Under the pieces are notes generated by a model, which was not told the DNA's origin, did not search any database, and worked only from the letters and a program-made list of their open reading frames with translations. 39,912 nucleotides of DNA from NCBI GenBank assembly GCA_902784755.1, contig CACZVX010000014.1:1-39912 (forward strand), given 5' to 3'. The DNA is from an uncultured Prevotellaceae bacterium. Its GTDB lineage: Bacteria > Bacteroidota > Bacteroidia > Bacteroidales > Bacteroidaceae. Positions 8,095 to 15,301 of the stretch are shown here, one piece after another. A program made the position numbers and the translations under genes. The first letter of the stretch is position 1. Every line of letters starts with the position of its first letter.

Positions 8095-8163
8095 CTTATT
8101 TATGATTTCGTTATTCACGAAATCGCCTCGAGGTTGATGCGTCCTGCACCAACCTCTTTTTTG
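8095..8163 (+). ncRNA. Candidate small RNA of about 68 nt
   Basis: A promoter (8057-8088) and a terminator (8130-8162) bracket about 68 nt. The transcript would fold into a perfect 7-bp hairpin (GATTTCG 8104-8110 with CGAAATC 8118-8124) followed by the terminator stem. The unit sits in the 389-bp gap between the divergent pectin operon and the sigma-factor gene, and the sigma gene has its own promoter downstream. An alternative reading is a leader peptide of 11 codons (ATG at 8102, stop at 8135-8137) with an attenuator. No known RNA family is recognised. Confidence 0.55.
8130..8162 (+). terminator. Rho-independent terminator of the small RNA
   Basis: GAGGTTG (8130-8136) pairs with CAACCTC (8150-8156). 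An inner TGC/GCA extension sits across one mismatch, and six T residues follow (8157-8162). No ordinary plus-strand gene lies upstream, which points to a short transcript. Confidence 0.8.
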
Positions 8164-8189
8164 TTGACTTGAAATTTTTCGGCAAAAAA

Positions 8190-8221
8190 TTTGCAGAAAT
8201 CATAAAGAATCTTTATCTTTG
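8190..8221 (+). promoter_or_regulatory. Promoter of the sigma-factor gene
   Basis: TTTG (8190-8193), 20 bp, TATCTTTG (8214-8221): a full match to the Bacteroidetes primary sigma consensus, about 78 bp before the start codon. Confidence 0.8.
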
Positions 8222-8298
8222 CAGCCGAAACTGTAAAAAACTTAAATAAATTCTGCTTATCGAAACATTGTTACTTCAATAACCAAAGTAAAGAAAAA

Positions 8299-8895
8299 AT
8301 GGATCAACTGACTGTCATGACCGACGAAGAGTTGGCTATGGCTTACATTGAAGGTAACAATAGGGCGTTCGATTTGCTTTTACAGCGTACCCAGTCGAAA
8401 TTGTTCTCGTATATCCTGTTCGTAGTTCGTGATCACGATAAGGCTGAGGATGTGTTCCAGGAGACTTTCGTAAAAGTTATTACAAAGCTTAACCAGCGTA
8501 AATACACGGTTTCAGGCAAGTTTTCTGCCTGGCTGATGCGTATTGCCCATAACGTAATCATGGATAATTTCCGTGAACAGCGTTCACAGAATATCGTTGA
8601 ACCAACCCAAGGAAATGACCTCTCAAATCTCTCATCGAAAGACTTGCTTGATACGAATGTGGAGAACCGCTACGTGAACGAACAGATTCTTTCAGACGTT
8701 AAGAAAATGATGAACCTGCTACCCCCAACGCAGCGCGAAGTGGTTTTCATGCGTTTCTATCAGGACATGTCGTTTAAGGAGATAGCCGAGACTACGGGCG
8801 TTAGCATCAACACTTCACTGGGTCGCATGCGCTATGCCGTGCTTAACATGCGTCGTATGGCCAAGCAGCATAACGTACATCTGCAGCTGGATTGA
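8299..8895 (+). CDS. RNA polymerase sigma factor, sigma-70 family (ECF-like)
   Basis: This 198-residue factor would direct RNA polymerase to a subset of promoters. Region 2 is clear at about residues 20-92 (LFSYILFVVRDHDKAEDVFQETF). Region 4 is clear at about 137-187 (LLPPTQREVVFMRFYQDMSFKEIAETTGVS, a helix-turn-helix). There is no region 1.1 or region 3, as in ECF or compact sigma factors. No anti-sigma gene is adjacent: downstream is the convergent rpe gene. Regulon unknown. The start is the first ATG after a good promoter. Single-gene transcription unit. Confidence 0.9.
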   Translation: MDQLTVMTDEELAMAYIEGNNRAFDLLLQRTQSKLFSYILFVVRDHDKAEDVFQETFVKVITKLNQRKYTVSGKFSAWLMRIAHNVIMDNFREQRSQNIVEPTQGNDLSNLSSKDLLDTNVENRYVNEQILSDVKKMMNLLPPTQREVVFMRFYQDMSFKEIAETTGVSINTSLGRMRYAVLNMRRMAKQHNVHLQLD

Positions 8896-8911
8896 TTTCT
8901 TTAGTACACAA

Positions 8912-8959
8912 AGACGCAGAGACACTGAGTTTTTATATATTCTCGGTGTCTCTGCGTCT
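8912..8959. other. 18-bp inverted repeat between convergent genes
   Basis: AGACGCAGAGACACTGAG (8912-8929) and CTCGGTGTCTCTGCGTCT (8942-8959) pair over 18 bp with one G-U, around a 12-base AT-rich loop. It lies between the ends of the sigma-factor gene and rpe. There is no clear T run after the stem, so it may be a weak bidirectional terminator or a dispersed palindrome. Confidence 0.65.
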
Positions 8960-8974
8960 CTATGTTATCTATTG

Positions 8975-9625
8975 TTACAGACTCTTCAGTTCCCGTATCG
9001 TTTTGTAGGGATCAGGACTCTTGAAGACATAGCTTCCACTGACTAACACGTCAACACCTGCCTTGACCAGACGTGGAGCCGTTTCGCCTTGTACGCCTCC
9101 ATCCACTTCGATGAGGGCACGGGAATGGGTTTCTTCAATTAACCTGCGCAGGCGCTGCACCTTTTGGATGGTGTTCTCGATGAATTTCTGACCGCCGAAA
9201 CCTGGATTCACGCTCATCAGCAATACCATGTCAAGATCTCCGATAATGTCTTCAAGAACGCATACGGGGGTACTCGGATTCAGGGTTACACCCGCTTTCA
9301 TACCAGCCAAACGGATTTCTTCGATAGTGCGGTGAAGGTGCGTGCAGGCTTCATAGTGCACATTCATCATCATGGCGCCCACCTTGGCCGTCTGTGCAAT
9401 ATAGCGCTCAGGCTTTTCAATCATATAATGAACGTCGAGAGGTTTCTGGCAAACCTTTGCAACAGCTTCCAGAACGGGGAAACCGAAGGAAATGTTAGGG
9501 ACGAACATACCGTCCATAATATCCATGTGGAGCCAATCGGCCTCGCTTCTGTTAATCATTTCAACATCACTCCTGAGATCCAAGAAATTGGCTGCCAGGA
9601 GTGACGGAGATACTAATGTACTCAT
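8975..9625 (-). CDS. rpe: Ribulose-phosphate 3-epimerase
   Basis: This 216-residue TIM barrel interconverts ribulose 5-phosphate and xylulose 5-phosphate in the pentose phosphate pathway. The family signatures are present: SPSLLAANF at the N-terminus, HMDIMDGMFVPN with the metal-site His and Asp, LLMSVNPGFGGQKF in the middle, and EVDGGV (about 172-177) with the second catalytic Asp. Length is normal. It is preceded 31 bp upstream by a 41-residue gene on the same strand, with which it probably forms a unit. Confidence 0.96.
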   Translation of the reverse strand: MSTLVSPSLLAANFLDLRSDVEMINRSEADWLHMDIMDGMFVPNISFGFPVLEAVAKVCQKPLDVHYMIEKPERYIAQTAKVGAMMMNVHYEACTHLHRTIEEIRLAGMKAGVTLNPSTPVCVLEDIIGDLDMVLLMSVNPGFGGQKFIENTIQKVQRLRRLIEETHSRALIEVDGGVQGETAPRLVKAGVDVLVSGSYVFKSPDPYKTIRELKSL

Positions 9626-9656
9626 TTTCTTAATTGATAATGAATTTTCTGCTAAA

Positions 9657-9782
9657 TCAGTTCAGGCAATAAGAGCGTGCACCGTTTTCGGTCATAAAAG
9701 TGCGATACGTGTAGGCGATTTGCCTGATAATGTTCAAGGTCTTTTCAGACGGCTTGAGTTCTTCGGGAGTAAAATGCTGCAT
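9657..9782 (-). CDS. Conserved-looking 41-residue hypothetical protein
   Basis: A short frame encodes MQHFTPEELKPSEKTLNIIR followed by a basic/aromatic stretch, ending SYCLN. The composition is protein-like: an amphipathic helix is predicted from about residue 12 to 28. I believe similar small proteins beginning FTPEELKPS occur in other Bacteroidales, but I cannot confirm this here. It ends 31 bp before rpe on the same strand, which suggests co-transcription. Function unknown. The next in-frame ATG upstream is not obvious, which supports the start at 9782. Confidence 0.7.
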   Translation of the reverse strand: MQHFTPEELKPSEKTLNIIRQIAYTYRTFMTENGARSYCLN

Positions 9783-9949
9783 AGGCGGATGATAATGTAT
9801 GATTGTTTGTTTTATTGGAGTCACATTATAGTAACGTTATGTCCTATTCATTTATTACACAAAAGTGAAAGTTTTTTTTAAAAGATTCATAGCTAACTTC
9901 GTGTTATGATGATAGATTGAAAGTTTTTTATAAAAAAAGTTGCAAAAAG

Positions 9950-9980
9950 TTTGTCGGTTAGAATAAAATGTGTAAATTTG
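9950..9980 (+). promoter_or_regulatory. trp operon promoter
   Basis: TTTG (9950-9953), 19 bp, TAAATTTG (9973-9980): an excellent match to the Bacteroidetes promoter. The transcript should start near 9987, giving a leader of about 210 nt before trpD. The upstream stretch 9783-9949 is AT-rich with two TGAAAGTTTTTT direct repeats and no gene. Confidence 0.85.
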
Positions 9981-10008
9981 CAACCGAATTCAATTAAAAA
10001 GAAGAAAA

Positions 10009-10065
10009 ATGAAGAAAGTATACAATGCATGGTGGTGGCGCAACTCAAGATTGAACAAGTCGTGA
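10009..10065 (+). CDS. trpL: trp operon leader peptide with three consecutive Trp codons
   Basis: An 18-codon frame encodes MKKVYNAWWWRNSRLNKS and ends at a TGA (10063-10065). Three TGG codons in a row (10030-10038) within so short a peptide, followed by a strong terminator and then trp structural genes, is the classic arrangement for attenuation by translation. When charged tRNA-Trp is scarce the ribosome should stall on the Trp codons and allow an alternative fold that prevents the terminator from forming. The peptide itself is probably not functional. Confidence 0.92.
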   Translation: MKKVYNAWWWRNSRLNKS

Positions 10066-10100
10066 GCAACCCAGCCGTGTGGATACTTCAGAGAGATATC

Positions 10101-10133
10101 AAAAGGCCTGCCGTTCTTACGACAGGCCTTTTT
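10101..10133 (+). terminator. trp attenuator terminator
   Basis: AAAAGGCCTG (10101-10110) pairs with CAGGCCTTTT (10123-10132). An inner CGT/ACG extension lies across one mismatch, with a TCTT loop (10115-10118). The U run is part of the 3' arm and continues to 10133. It lies 36 bp after the leader-peptide stop and 65 bp before trpD. The competing antiterminator could not be drawn with confidence by eye. Confidence 0.88.
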
Positions 10134-10197
10134 GAATTAAGAAAGAACAGTTATCATTAAAGATATTCAATAACAACAAAAACATAAAATAATTATT

Positions 10198-11202
10198 ATG
10201 GAAATGAAAGAGATTTTGAACAGAATGCTGAATCATGAAGAACTGACCCGTCAGGAGACTCATGACATTCTGGTGGGCATCACGAAGAGTGAATTTCCCA
10301 TGGAACAGGTTACCGCGTTGCTGACAGCCTTGCAGATGAGGGGAATCACCGTTGACGAACTGCTCGGACTCCGTGACGGTATTCTGGAGACTGGTGTTCC
10401 TGCAAAGTTGGAATGTGACCGCTACATCGACGTTGTGGGAACGGGTGGTGACCAGAAGAACACCTTCAATATCTCTACCACTTCCTGTTTCGTCATTGCG
10501 GGTGCAGGTTACAAGGTGGCCAAGCATGGAAACTATGCAGCCACCTCTGTTTCCGGTGCCTCGAATGTGATTGCCAATCACGGTGTGAAATTTACTGACG
10601 ATATTGACAAGCTGAACCGCTGTATCAATGAGGTAGGTATCGTCTATCTTCATGCACAGCTTTTTGCCCGTGCCATGAAGTTTGTGGGTCCTATTCGTAA
10701 GGCACTTCAGTTTCCCACCTGTTTCAATCTGTTGGGTCCCATCGTGAATCCATCACAACCTCAGTGCCAGTTGCTGGGTGTGGCTAATCTCGATCAGATG
10801 CGACTCTATAATAATGTATATCAGAAAATCGGAATTGATTACGGTATAGTCAACTCTATGGACGGTTACGATGAGATTTCGTTGACGGGTGATTTCAAGG
10901 TGACAACCAATCACTATGAACGTATCTTCTCGCCAAAGGATCTCGGTTTCGGTATTGCTACGGCTGAGGAACTGAAGGGCGGTGCTACCGAACTGGAAGC
11001 AAAGGAGATTTTTGATGCTGTGCTCGAGAACCGTGCTTTGAACGCTCAGAAAGAAATCGTACTGGCCAATGCCGCCTTTGCCATTCAGGTTTTAGAAAAA
11101 GGACAAAAGACCATTGAGGAGTGTATCGAGATTGCCCGCGAGTCGATTGATAGTGGAAAAGCACTCGCAACATTCAAGAAGTTTGTGGAGTTCAACAGTT
11201 AA
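10198..11202 (+). CDS. trpD: Anthranilate phosphoribosyltransferase
   Basis: This 334-residue enzyme transfers phosphoribose from PRPP to anthranilate, the second step of tryptophan synthesis. Family motifs are present: the PRPP-binding VGTGGDQKNTFNIST (about 81-95), KHGNYAATSVSGASN (about 109-123), and RKALQFPTCFNLLGPIVNP (about 165-183). Length is normal for TrpD without a fused glutamine amidotransferase, consistent with a separate trpG at the end of this operon. First structural gene after the attenuator. Confidence 0.97.
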   Translation: MEMKEILNRMLNHEELTRQETHDILVGITKSEFPMEQVTALLTALQMRGITVDELLGLRDGILETGVPAKLECDRYIDVVGTGGDQKNTFNISTTSCFVIAGAGYKVAKHGNYAATSVSGASNVIANHGVKFTDDIDKLNRCINEVGIVYLHAQLFARAMKFVGPIRKALQFPTCFNLLGPIVNPSQPQCQLLGVANLDQMRLYNNVYQKIGIDYGIVNSMDGYDEISLTGDFKVTTNHYERIFSPKDLGFGIATAEELKGGATELEAKEIFDAVLENRALNAQKEIVLANAAFAIQVLEKGQKTIEECIEIARESIDSGKALATFKKFVEFNS

Positions 11203-11245
11203 AGGAAATCATAATTACTAATTATTCATTACTAATTACTGATTG

Positions 11246-12040
11246 ATGAAGGACGTACTTGAAGAGATTGTAGCGCACAAGCGCTTGGAAGTGGAACGCT
11301 TCAAACAAGCTGTTTCGCCTTCGACTCTCTATACAGCCGTAGATGAGATGATGACCAGTCCTGTGACTTCTATGCGCAAAGCGCTAATGGAGTCAGAGAC
11401 GGGGATCATTGCAGAGTTCAAGCGCAAATCTCCCTCTAAAGGCTGGATTAAGGAACAGGGTAGGGCGGAGGAAATACCGCTTAGCTATCAGCAGAACGGA
11501 GCTTCGGCTCTTAGTATTCTTACCGATGAGAAGTATTTTGGAGGCTATGACTATTTCATCCGGACAGCCCGTAAGAGTGGGGTTACGCTTCCTATCCTAT
11601 ATAAGAATTTCATCATTGATGAATATCAGCTGTTTCAGGCACGTCTTTGCGGTGCTTCGGCTGTGCTGCTCATTGCTGCAGACTTGCGTTTGGATGAATG
11701 CCGTTCTTTGATGAAGACTGCCCATGAACTGAGTCTTGAAGTTCTGCTGGAGATGCATTCTGAAAACGAACTCGACTATGCGGCATTGGAACCTGATATG
11801 TGTGGCATCAACAACCGTAATTTAGGTACATTCATTACGGATGTGCAAAATTCCTATCGGTTAGCAGAACTGTTGCCTAAAGATGCTTGTAAGGTAAGCG
11901 AAAGTGGTATCTCGAATCCCAAGACAGTCGGAGAACTCCGTGATGCTGGCTTCCATGGCTTCTTGATCGGCGAGACATTTATGAAAACAGAACAGCCAGG
12001 ACTCGCTTTGAAAGAATTTATAAATAACTTGAAATCTTAA
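11246..12040 (+). CDS. trpC: Indole-3-glycerol phosphate synthase
   Basis: This 264-residue TIM barrel closes the pyrrole ring of indole-3-glycerol phosphate from CdRP. Typical features are EIVAHKRLEVE at the N-terminus, IIAEFKRKSPSKGWI (catalytic Lys region), SILTDEKYFGG, LPILYKNFIIDEYQ and GINNRNL. The ATG at 11246 is preferred over the in-frame TTG three bases upstream because it gives the usual N-terminus. It lies 43 bp after trpD and ends 3 bp before trpF, so tight coupling is likely. Confidence 0.96.
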   Translation: MKDVLEEIVAHKRLEVERFKQAVSPSTLYTAVDEMMTSPVTSMRKALMESETGIIAEFKRKSPSKGWIKEQGRAEEIPLSYQQNGASALSILTDEKYFGGYDYFIRTARKSGVTLPILYKNFIIDEYQLFQARLCGASAVLLIAADLRLDECRSLMKTAHELSLEVLLEMHSENELDYAALEPDMCGINNRNLGTFITDVQNSYRLAELLPKDACKVSESGISNPKTVGELRDAGFHGFLIGETFMKTEQPGLALKEFINNLKS

Positions 12041-12043
12041 GAT

Positions 12044-12745
12044 ATGATCATTAAAGTTTGTGGTATGCGCGATGCGGAGAATATCCGCGAAGTTGCTAAA
12101 TTAGGAATAGACATGATAGGCTTTATCTTCTGGCCTGAAAGTCCCCGGTTTGTAAAGATGATATCGGCTCAGGCTGGCATAATCCCCGACTACTCGGAGG
12201 AGCGTCTTAAGAAAGCCAAAGAGAGCTTGTCTGAATGTCAAAATGAGCAGCTAAGAATGCCAAAACGAGCAGGTGTCTTTGTCAATGATATGCCGCAGAA
12301 TATCGTGACCCGTGTCTATAACTATTCTCTCGACTATGTGCAGCTTCACGGAAACGAGTCGGTGGTGATGATTGAAAACCTGAAGCGGACGCTGATTCCA
12401 GATATTGCCCCAGACATCAAGATTATCAAAGCTTTGAGTATCCATGAGAAAGATGATGTGAAACGATGGCGTGAGTACGAGGGAGTTGTCGATATGCTTC
12501 TTTTCGACACGAAGTGCAAGACGGTTGGTGGTAGTGGTGAGCAATTCGACTGGTCGGTGCTTGAAGCCTATGACGGGGATATTCCTTTCCTGCTCAGTGG
12601 CGGTATCGGACCTGAAGATGCCGAAAGAGTCCTTCAATTCAAGCATCCGCAATTTGCTGGCATCGATTTGAATAGCCGTTTCGAAACTGCTCCTGCCGTG
12701 AAAGACATTGAAAAACTCAGAGCATTCATTGAAAAGGTAAAATAG
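12044..12745 (+). CDS. trpF: Phosphoribosylanthranilate isomerase with an internal insertion
   Basis: This 233-residue enzyme performs the Amadori rearrangement of phosphoribosylanthranilate to CdRP. IKVCGMRD (catalytic Cys), GFIFWPESPR, YVQLHGNES, LLFDTK (catalytic Asp) and LSGGIGPED are all present. It is longer than the usual 200-215 residues: about 25 extra residues lie between the SPRF segment and AGVFVND (about residues 45-76). Most of the extra stretch corresponds to DNA with a 22-bp period (12211-12276). Catalytic residues are intact, so activity is expected. It starts 3 bp after trpC. Confidence 0.95.
   Translation: MIIKVCGMRDAENIREVAKLGIDMIGFIFWPESPRFVKMISAQAGIIPDYSEERLKKAKESLSECQNEQLRMPKRAGVFVNDMPQNIVTRVYNYSLDYVQLHGNESVVMIENLKRTLIPDIAPDIKIIKALSIHEKDDVKRWREYEGVVDMLLFDTKCKTVGGSGEQFDWSVLEAYDGDIPFLLSGGIGPEDAERVLQFKHPQFAGIDLNSRFETAPAVKDIEKLRAFIEKVK
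12211..12276. repeat. Three degenerate 22-bp repeat units inside trpF
   Basis: Units 12211-12232, 12233-12254 and 12255-12276 align with a 22-bp period. The last two match each other at 17 of 22 positions. Compared with the reverse complement of the 26.7-kb array consensus, the three match at about 12, 17 and 16 of 22 positions. The 11-base core TAAGAATGCCA (12252-12262) is an exact reverse complement of the array core. Three units make 66 bp, which preserves the reading frame. It coincides with the extra segment of TrpF. Confidence 0.55.
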
Positions 12746-12765
12746 TAAAAAGGAAAAATAACAAC

Positions 12766-13551
12766 ATGAACAAGATAAATAAACTATTTGCAGAACAACG
12801 GGAGACGGAGCGCAAACTCCTTTCCCTCTATTTCTGCGCAGGATGCCCCACATTGGAGAGCACAGCCGATGTGATCAAGACACTTGAACGCCGTGGCATC
12901 GATATGATTGAAGTAGGAATTCCATTTAGTGACCCTTTGGCTGATGGTCCTGTGATTCAGAGTGCGGGAACTGTAGCCTTAAAGAACGGTCAGACGCTTT
13001 CACATCTCTTTGAACAATTGAAAAGCATTAAGGATGAGGTGAAGATTCCCCTTGTGATGATGGGATATCTGAATGTAATTATGCATTATGGCATTGAGCG
13101 CTTCTGCCAGTCGTGTGTGGAGTGCGGTGCTTCGGGTGCTATCATTCCAGACCTTCCTTTCAAGGATTATATGGATGAGGTGAAACCTATTGCCGATAAG
13201 TATGACCTGCGCATCATCATGATGATTACACCTGAGACCAGTGAGGAACGTATCCGCTTTATTGATGACCATACTGATGGCTTTATCTATATGGTCAGTT
13301 CTGCCAGCATCACGGGTGCACAGAAGAGTTTCGACGAGGCTAAGCAGGAATATTTCCGCCATATCAATAGGATGAATCTCCGTAATCCGCGGATGATAGG
13401 TTTCGGTATCTCAAACAAACAGACATTGGAGAGTGCCCAGCAGAATGCTGCGGGTGCCATCATCGGTTCTAAGTTTGTGACTTTGTTGAATGAAGCCAAC
13501 GGCGATGCCGAAAAGGCAATTGATAACCTCTATGAAGCATTAAAGTCATGA
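12766..13551 (+). CDS. trpA: Tryptophan synthase alpha subunit
   Basis: This 261-residue TIM barrel cleaves indole-3-glycerol phosphate to indole and glyceraldehyde 3-phosphate. The signature MIEVGIPFSDPLADGPVIQ (about residues 46-64) carries the catalytic Glu and the conserved Asp, and IIPDLPFKDY and GFGISNKQT follow. Its partner TrpB is encoded two genes downstream instead of next to it. The stop overlaps the start of the thioesterase gene (ATGA), which suggests translational coupling. Confidence 0.96.
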   Translation: MNKINKLFAEQRETERKLLSLYFCAGCPTLESTADVIKTLERRGIDMIEVGIPFSDPLADGPVIQSAGTVALKNGQTLSHLFEQLKSIKDEVKIPLVMMGYLNVIMHYGIERFCQSCVECGASGAIIPDLPFKDYMDEVKPIADKYDLRIIMMITPETSEERIRFIDDHTDGFIYMVSSASITGAQKSFDEAKQEYFRHINRMNLRNPRMIGFGISNKQTLESAQQNAAGAIIGSKFVTLLNEANGDAEKAIDNLYEALKS

Positions 13552-13955
13552 AACTCATAGAATTTTTGAATAACAATGACCGTTTTGCCAAACTGAATGG
13601 CATGCAACTTACGGAAGTCCGTGAGGGATATGCCCGTGCAGAGATGACCGTCACGAAAGACCATCTGAACGGTGGGGGAGTATGTCAGGGTGGTGCTTTG
13701 TTTACATTGGCAGATCTGGCCTTTGCCGCTGTTTCTAACAGTCACGGGCTCCTGACTTTCGGTCTTGAGAATAGCATCGCCTTTCTGAAGAGTGCTAAAG
13801 AAGGGGATCATCTGGTCGCTGAGGCCGTAGAGACCCTCAATCACCACAAAATCCCTTTCTGCGAGATGAAGGTGCGTAATCAAAACGGAGATTTGATTTG
13901 TACAATGACAGGTTTGGCATTCCGCAAGGAGAACCAACCTATGCCCTCTCTATAG
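13548..13955 (+). CDS. Hotdog-fold thioesterase (PaaI-like) within the trp operon
   Basis: This 135-residue protein belongs to the PaaI/YbgC-like hotdog family: an N-terminal helix with LNGMQLTEVREGYARAEM, then HLNGGGVCQGGALFTLADLA (about 40-59), the signature helix of acyl-CoA thioesterases. In the usual family pattern the loop reads H-N-x-x-G-x-x-H-G-G, but here the second His is Gln (CQGG). It overlaps trpA by 4 bp and lies 54 bp before trpB. No role in tryptophan synthesis is known for this family, so it may hydrolyse an aromatic acyl-CoA or be a passenger. The last residues lie in CCCTCTCTATAGGAAGGG, a degenerate palindrome. Confidence 0.85.
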   Translation: MKLIEFLNNNDRFAKLNGMQLTEVREGYARAEMTVTKDHLNGGGVCQGGALFTLADLAFAAVSNSHGLLTFGLENSIAFLKSAKEGDHLVAEAVETLNHHKIPFCEMKVRNQNGDLICTMTGLAFRKENQPMPSL

Positions 13956-14009
13956 GAAGGGAGTTATTACATTTTAATAAATAAGAAACAATTCAAATAC
14001 AAAATAGAA

Positions 14010-15278
14010 ATGAATACTAATAATCAATCCCAAGGAGTATCTACTCCCCTCCCTTATAGGGAGAGGCAGGAGAGTGGGTCTTTCTATGTAGACGAGCGTG
14101 GCTACTATGGAGAATTTGGCGGCGCATACGTCCCGGAGATATTATATAAGGTGGTGGAAGACCTCAAGGAGGCTTACCTGCCGATTATTGAGAGTGAGGA
14201 TTTTCAGCAGGAGTATATGCATCTGCTTCGCGATTATGTAGGACGTCCGTCACCGCTATATTATGCTCGTCGCATGAGTGAGAAATACGGTTGTCAGCTA
14301 TATCTGAAACGTGAGGACCTGAATCATACGGGTGCCCATAAGATTAATAACACCGTGGGACAGATTCTTATGGCCAAGAAAATGGGTAAGACGCGCATTA
14401 TCGCTGAAACAGGTGCCGGTCAGCACGGGGTAGCCACGGCTACTGTTTGTGCGTTAATGAATATGAAGTGCGAGGTGTTTATGGGTGCCACAGATGTGGA
14501 ACGCCAGCACACTAATGTAGAACGTATGAAGATGCTGGGTGCAGAAGTTCATCCAGTCCGTACAGGTAATATGACGCTCTCTGATGCCTGTTCAGAGGCT
14601 ATCCGCGACTGGTGCTGTCATCCTAAAGACACATTCTATATCGTAGGTTCAACTATGGGACCGCATCCTTATCCTGACATTGTGGCTCGCATGCAGAGCA
14701 TTATTTCCAGGGAATTAAAGGAACAGCTTCTGGAGAAGATTGGCCGCGACTATCCCGACTATCTTGTGGCCTGTGTGGGTGGCGGTTCTAATGCTGCAGG
14801 TACAGTTTATCACTATCTGGATGATGAGCGGGTGAAGATAGTCCTTGCCGAGGCAGGTGGACATGGTGTGGATACCGACTACACCGCTGCCACAATGCAT
14901 CGTGGCACAGTGGGCATCCTGCATGGTTCGAAGATGCTTGTGATGCAGACACCCGACGGCCAGATTGAGGAGGCTTTCACCATTTCGGCAGGTCTCGACT
15001 ATCCCGGCGTAGGCCCCATGCATTGCAATATGTTCCAGAAAGGTCGTTCCAAGGTGTTGGCTATCAATGACGATGAGGCTATTCGTGGCGGTTATGAACT
15101 CACTCGGATGGAAGGAATCATTCCCGCTATCGAGAGTGCTCATGCCGTAGCAGCACTAAGCAAGATTCAGTTCAAGCCTGATGATGTGGTGGTACTCACG
15201 GTCAGCGGTCGAGGCGACAAGGATGTGGAAACCTATCTGAAAAACAAAGAAATGGCTGGAGAATACGGGATGTTTTAA
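14010..15278 (+). CDS. trpB: Tryptophan synthase beta subunit with a repeat-derived N-terminal extension
   Basis: This 422-residue PLP enzyme condenses indole and serine to tryptophan. YGEFGGAYVPE (34-44), NHTGAHKINN (PLP Lys111), and the glycine-rich phosphate loop GGGSNAAG are intact. It is about 20-25 residues longer than typical TrpB. Residues 1-23, before SFYVDERGYYGEFGG, have no counterpart in ordinary TrpB and are partly encoded by a GC-rich palindrome (14041-14075). A shorter start is not available as ATG before the conserved region, so the extension may be translated. Catalysis should be unaffected. Confidence 0.96.
   Translation: MNTNNQSQGVSTPLPYRERQESGSFYVDERGYYGEFGGAYVPEILYKVVEDLKEAYLPIIESEDFQQEYMHLLRDYVGRPSPLYYARRMSEKYGCQLYLKREDLNHTGAHKINNTVGQILMAKKMGKTRIIAETGAGQHGVATATVCALMNMKCEVFMGATDVERQHTNVERMKMLGAEVHPVRTGNMTLSDACSEAIRDWCCHPKDTFYIVGSTMGPHPYPDIVARMQSIISRELKEQLLEKIGRDYPDYLVACVGGGSNAAGTVYHYLDDERVKIVLAEAGGHGVDTDYTAATMHRGTVGILHGSKMLVMQTPDGQIEEAFTISAGLDYPGVGPMHCNMFQKGRSKVLAINDDEAIRGGYELTRMEGIIPAIESAHAVAALSKIQFKPDDVVVLTVSGRGDKDVETYLKNKEMAGEYGMF
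14041..14079. repeat. GC-rich palindromic repeat within the trpB 5' coding region
   Basis: CTCCC (14049-14053) and GGGAG (14059-14063) form the centre of a palindrome flanked by ACTCC and GGAGAGTGGGT. It encodes the peptide STPLPYRERQESG. This type of sequence (CTCCCTTATAGGGAG followed by GTGGGTCT) is, to my recollection, common as an intergenic repeat in Bacteroidales, and its translation product with PLPYRE is familiar from spurious ORFs. A degenerate relative (CCCTCTCTATAGGAAGGG) lies at the thioesterase stop just upstream. Confidence 0.5.
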
Positions 15279-15301
15279 TTGAGAACTGATAATTTAGAAT
15301 T

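Noticed and set aside
8912-8959. Firm call of a Rho-independent terminator
   Set aside because: The stem is strong but no T run follows on either strand, so it is reported only as an inverted repeat.
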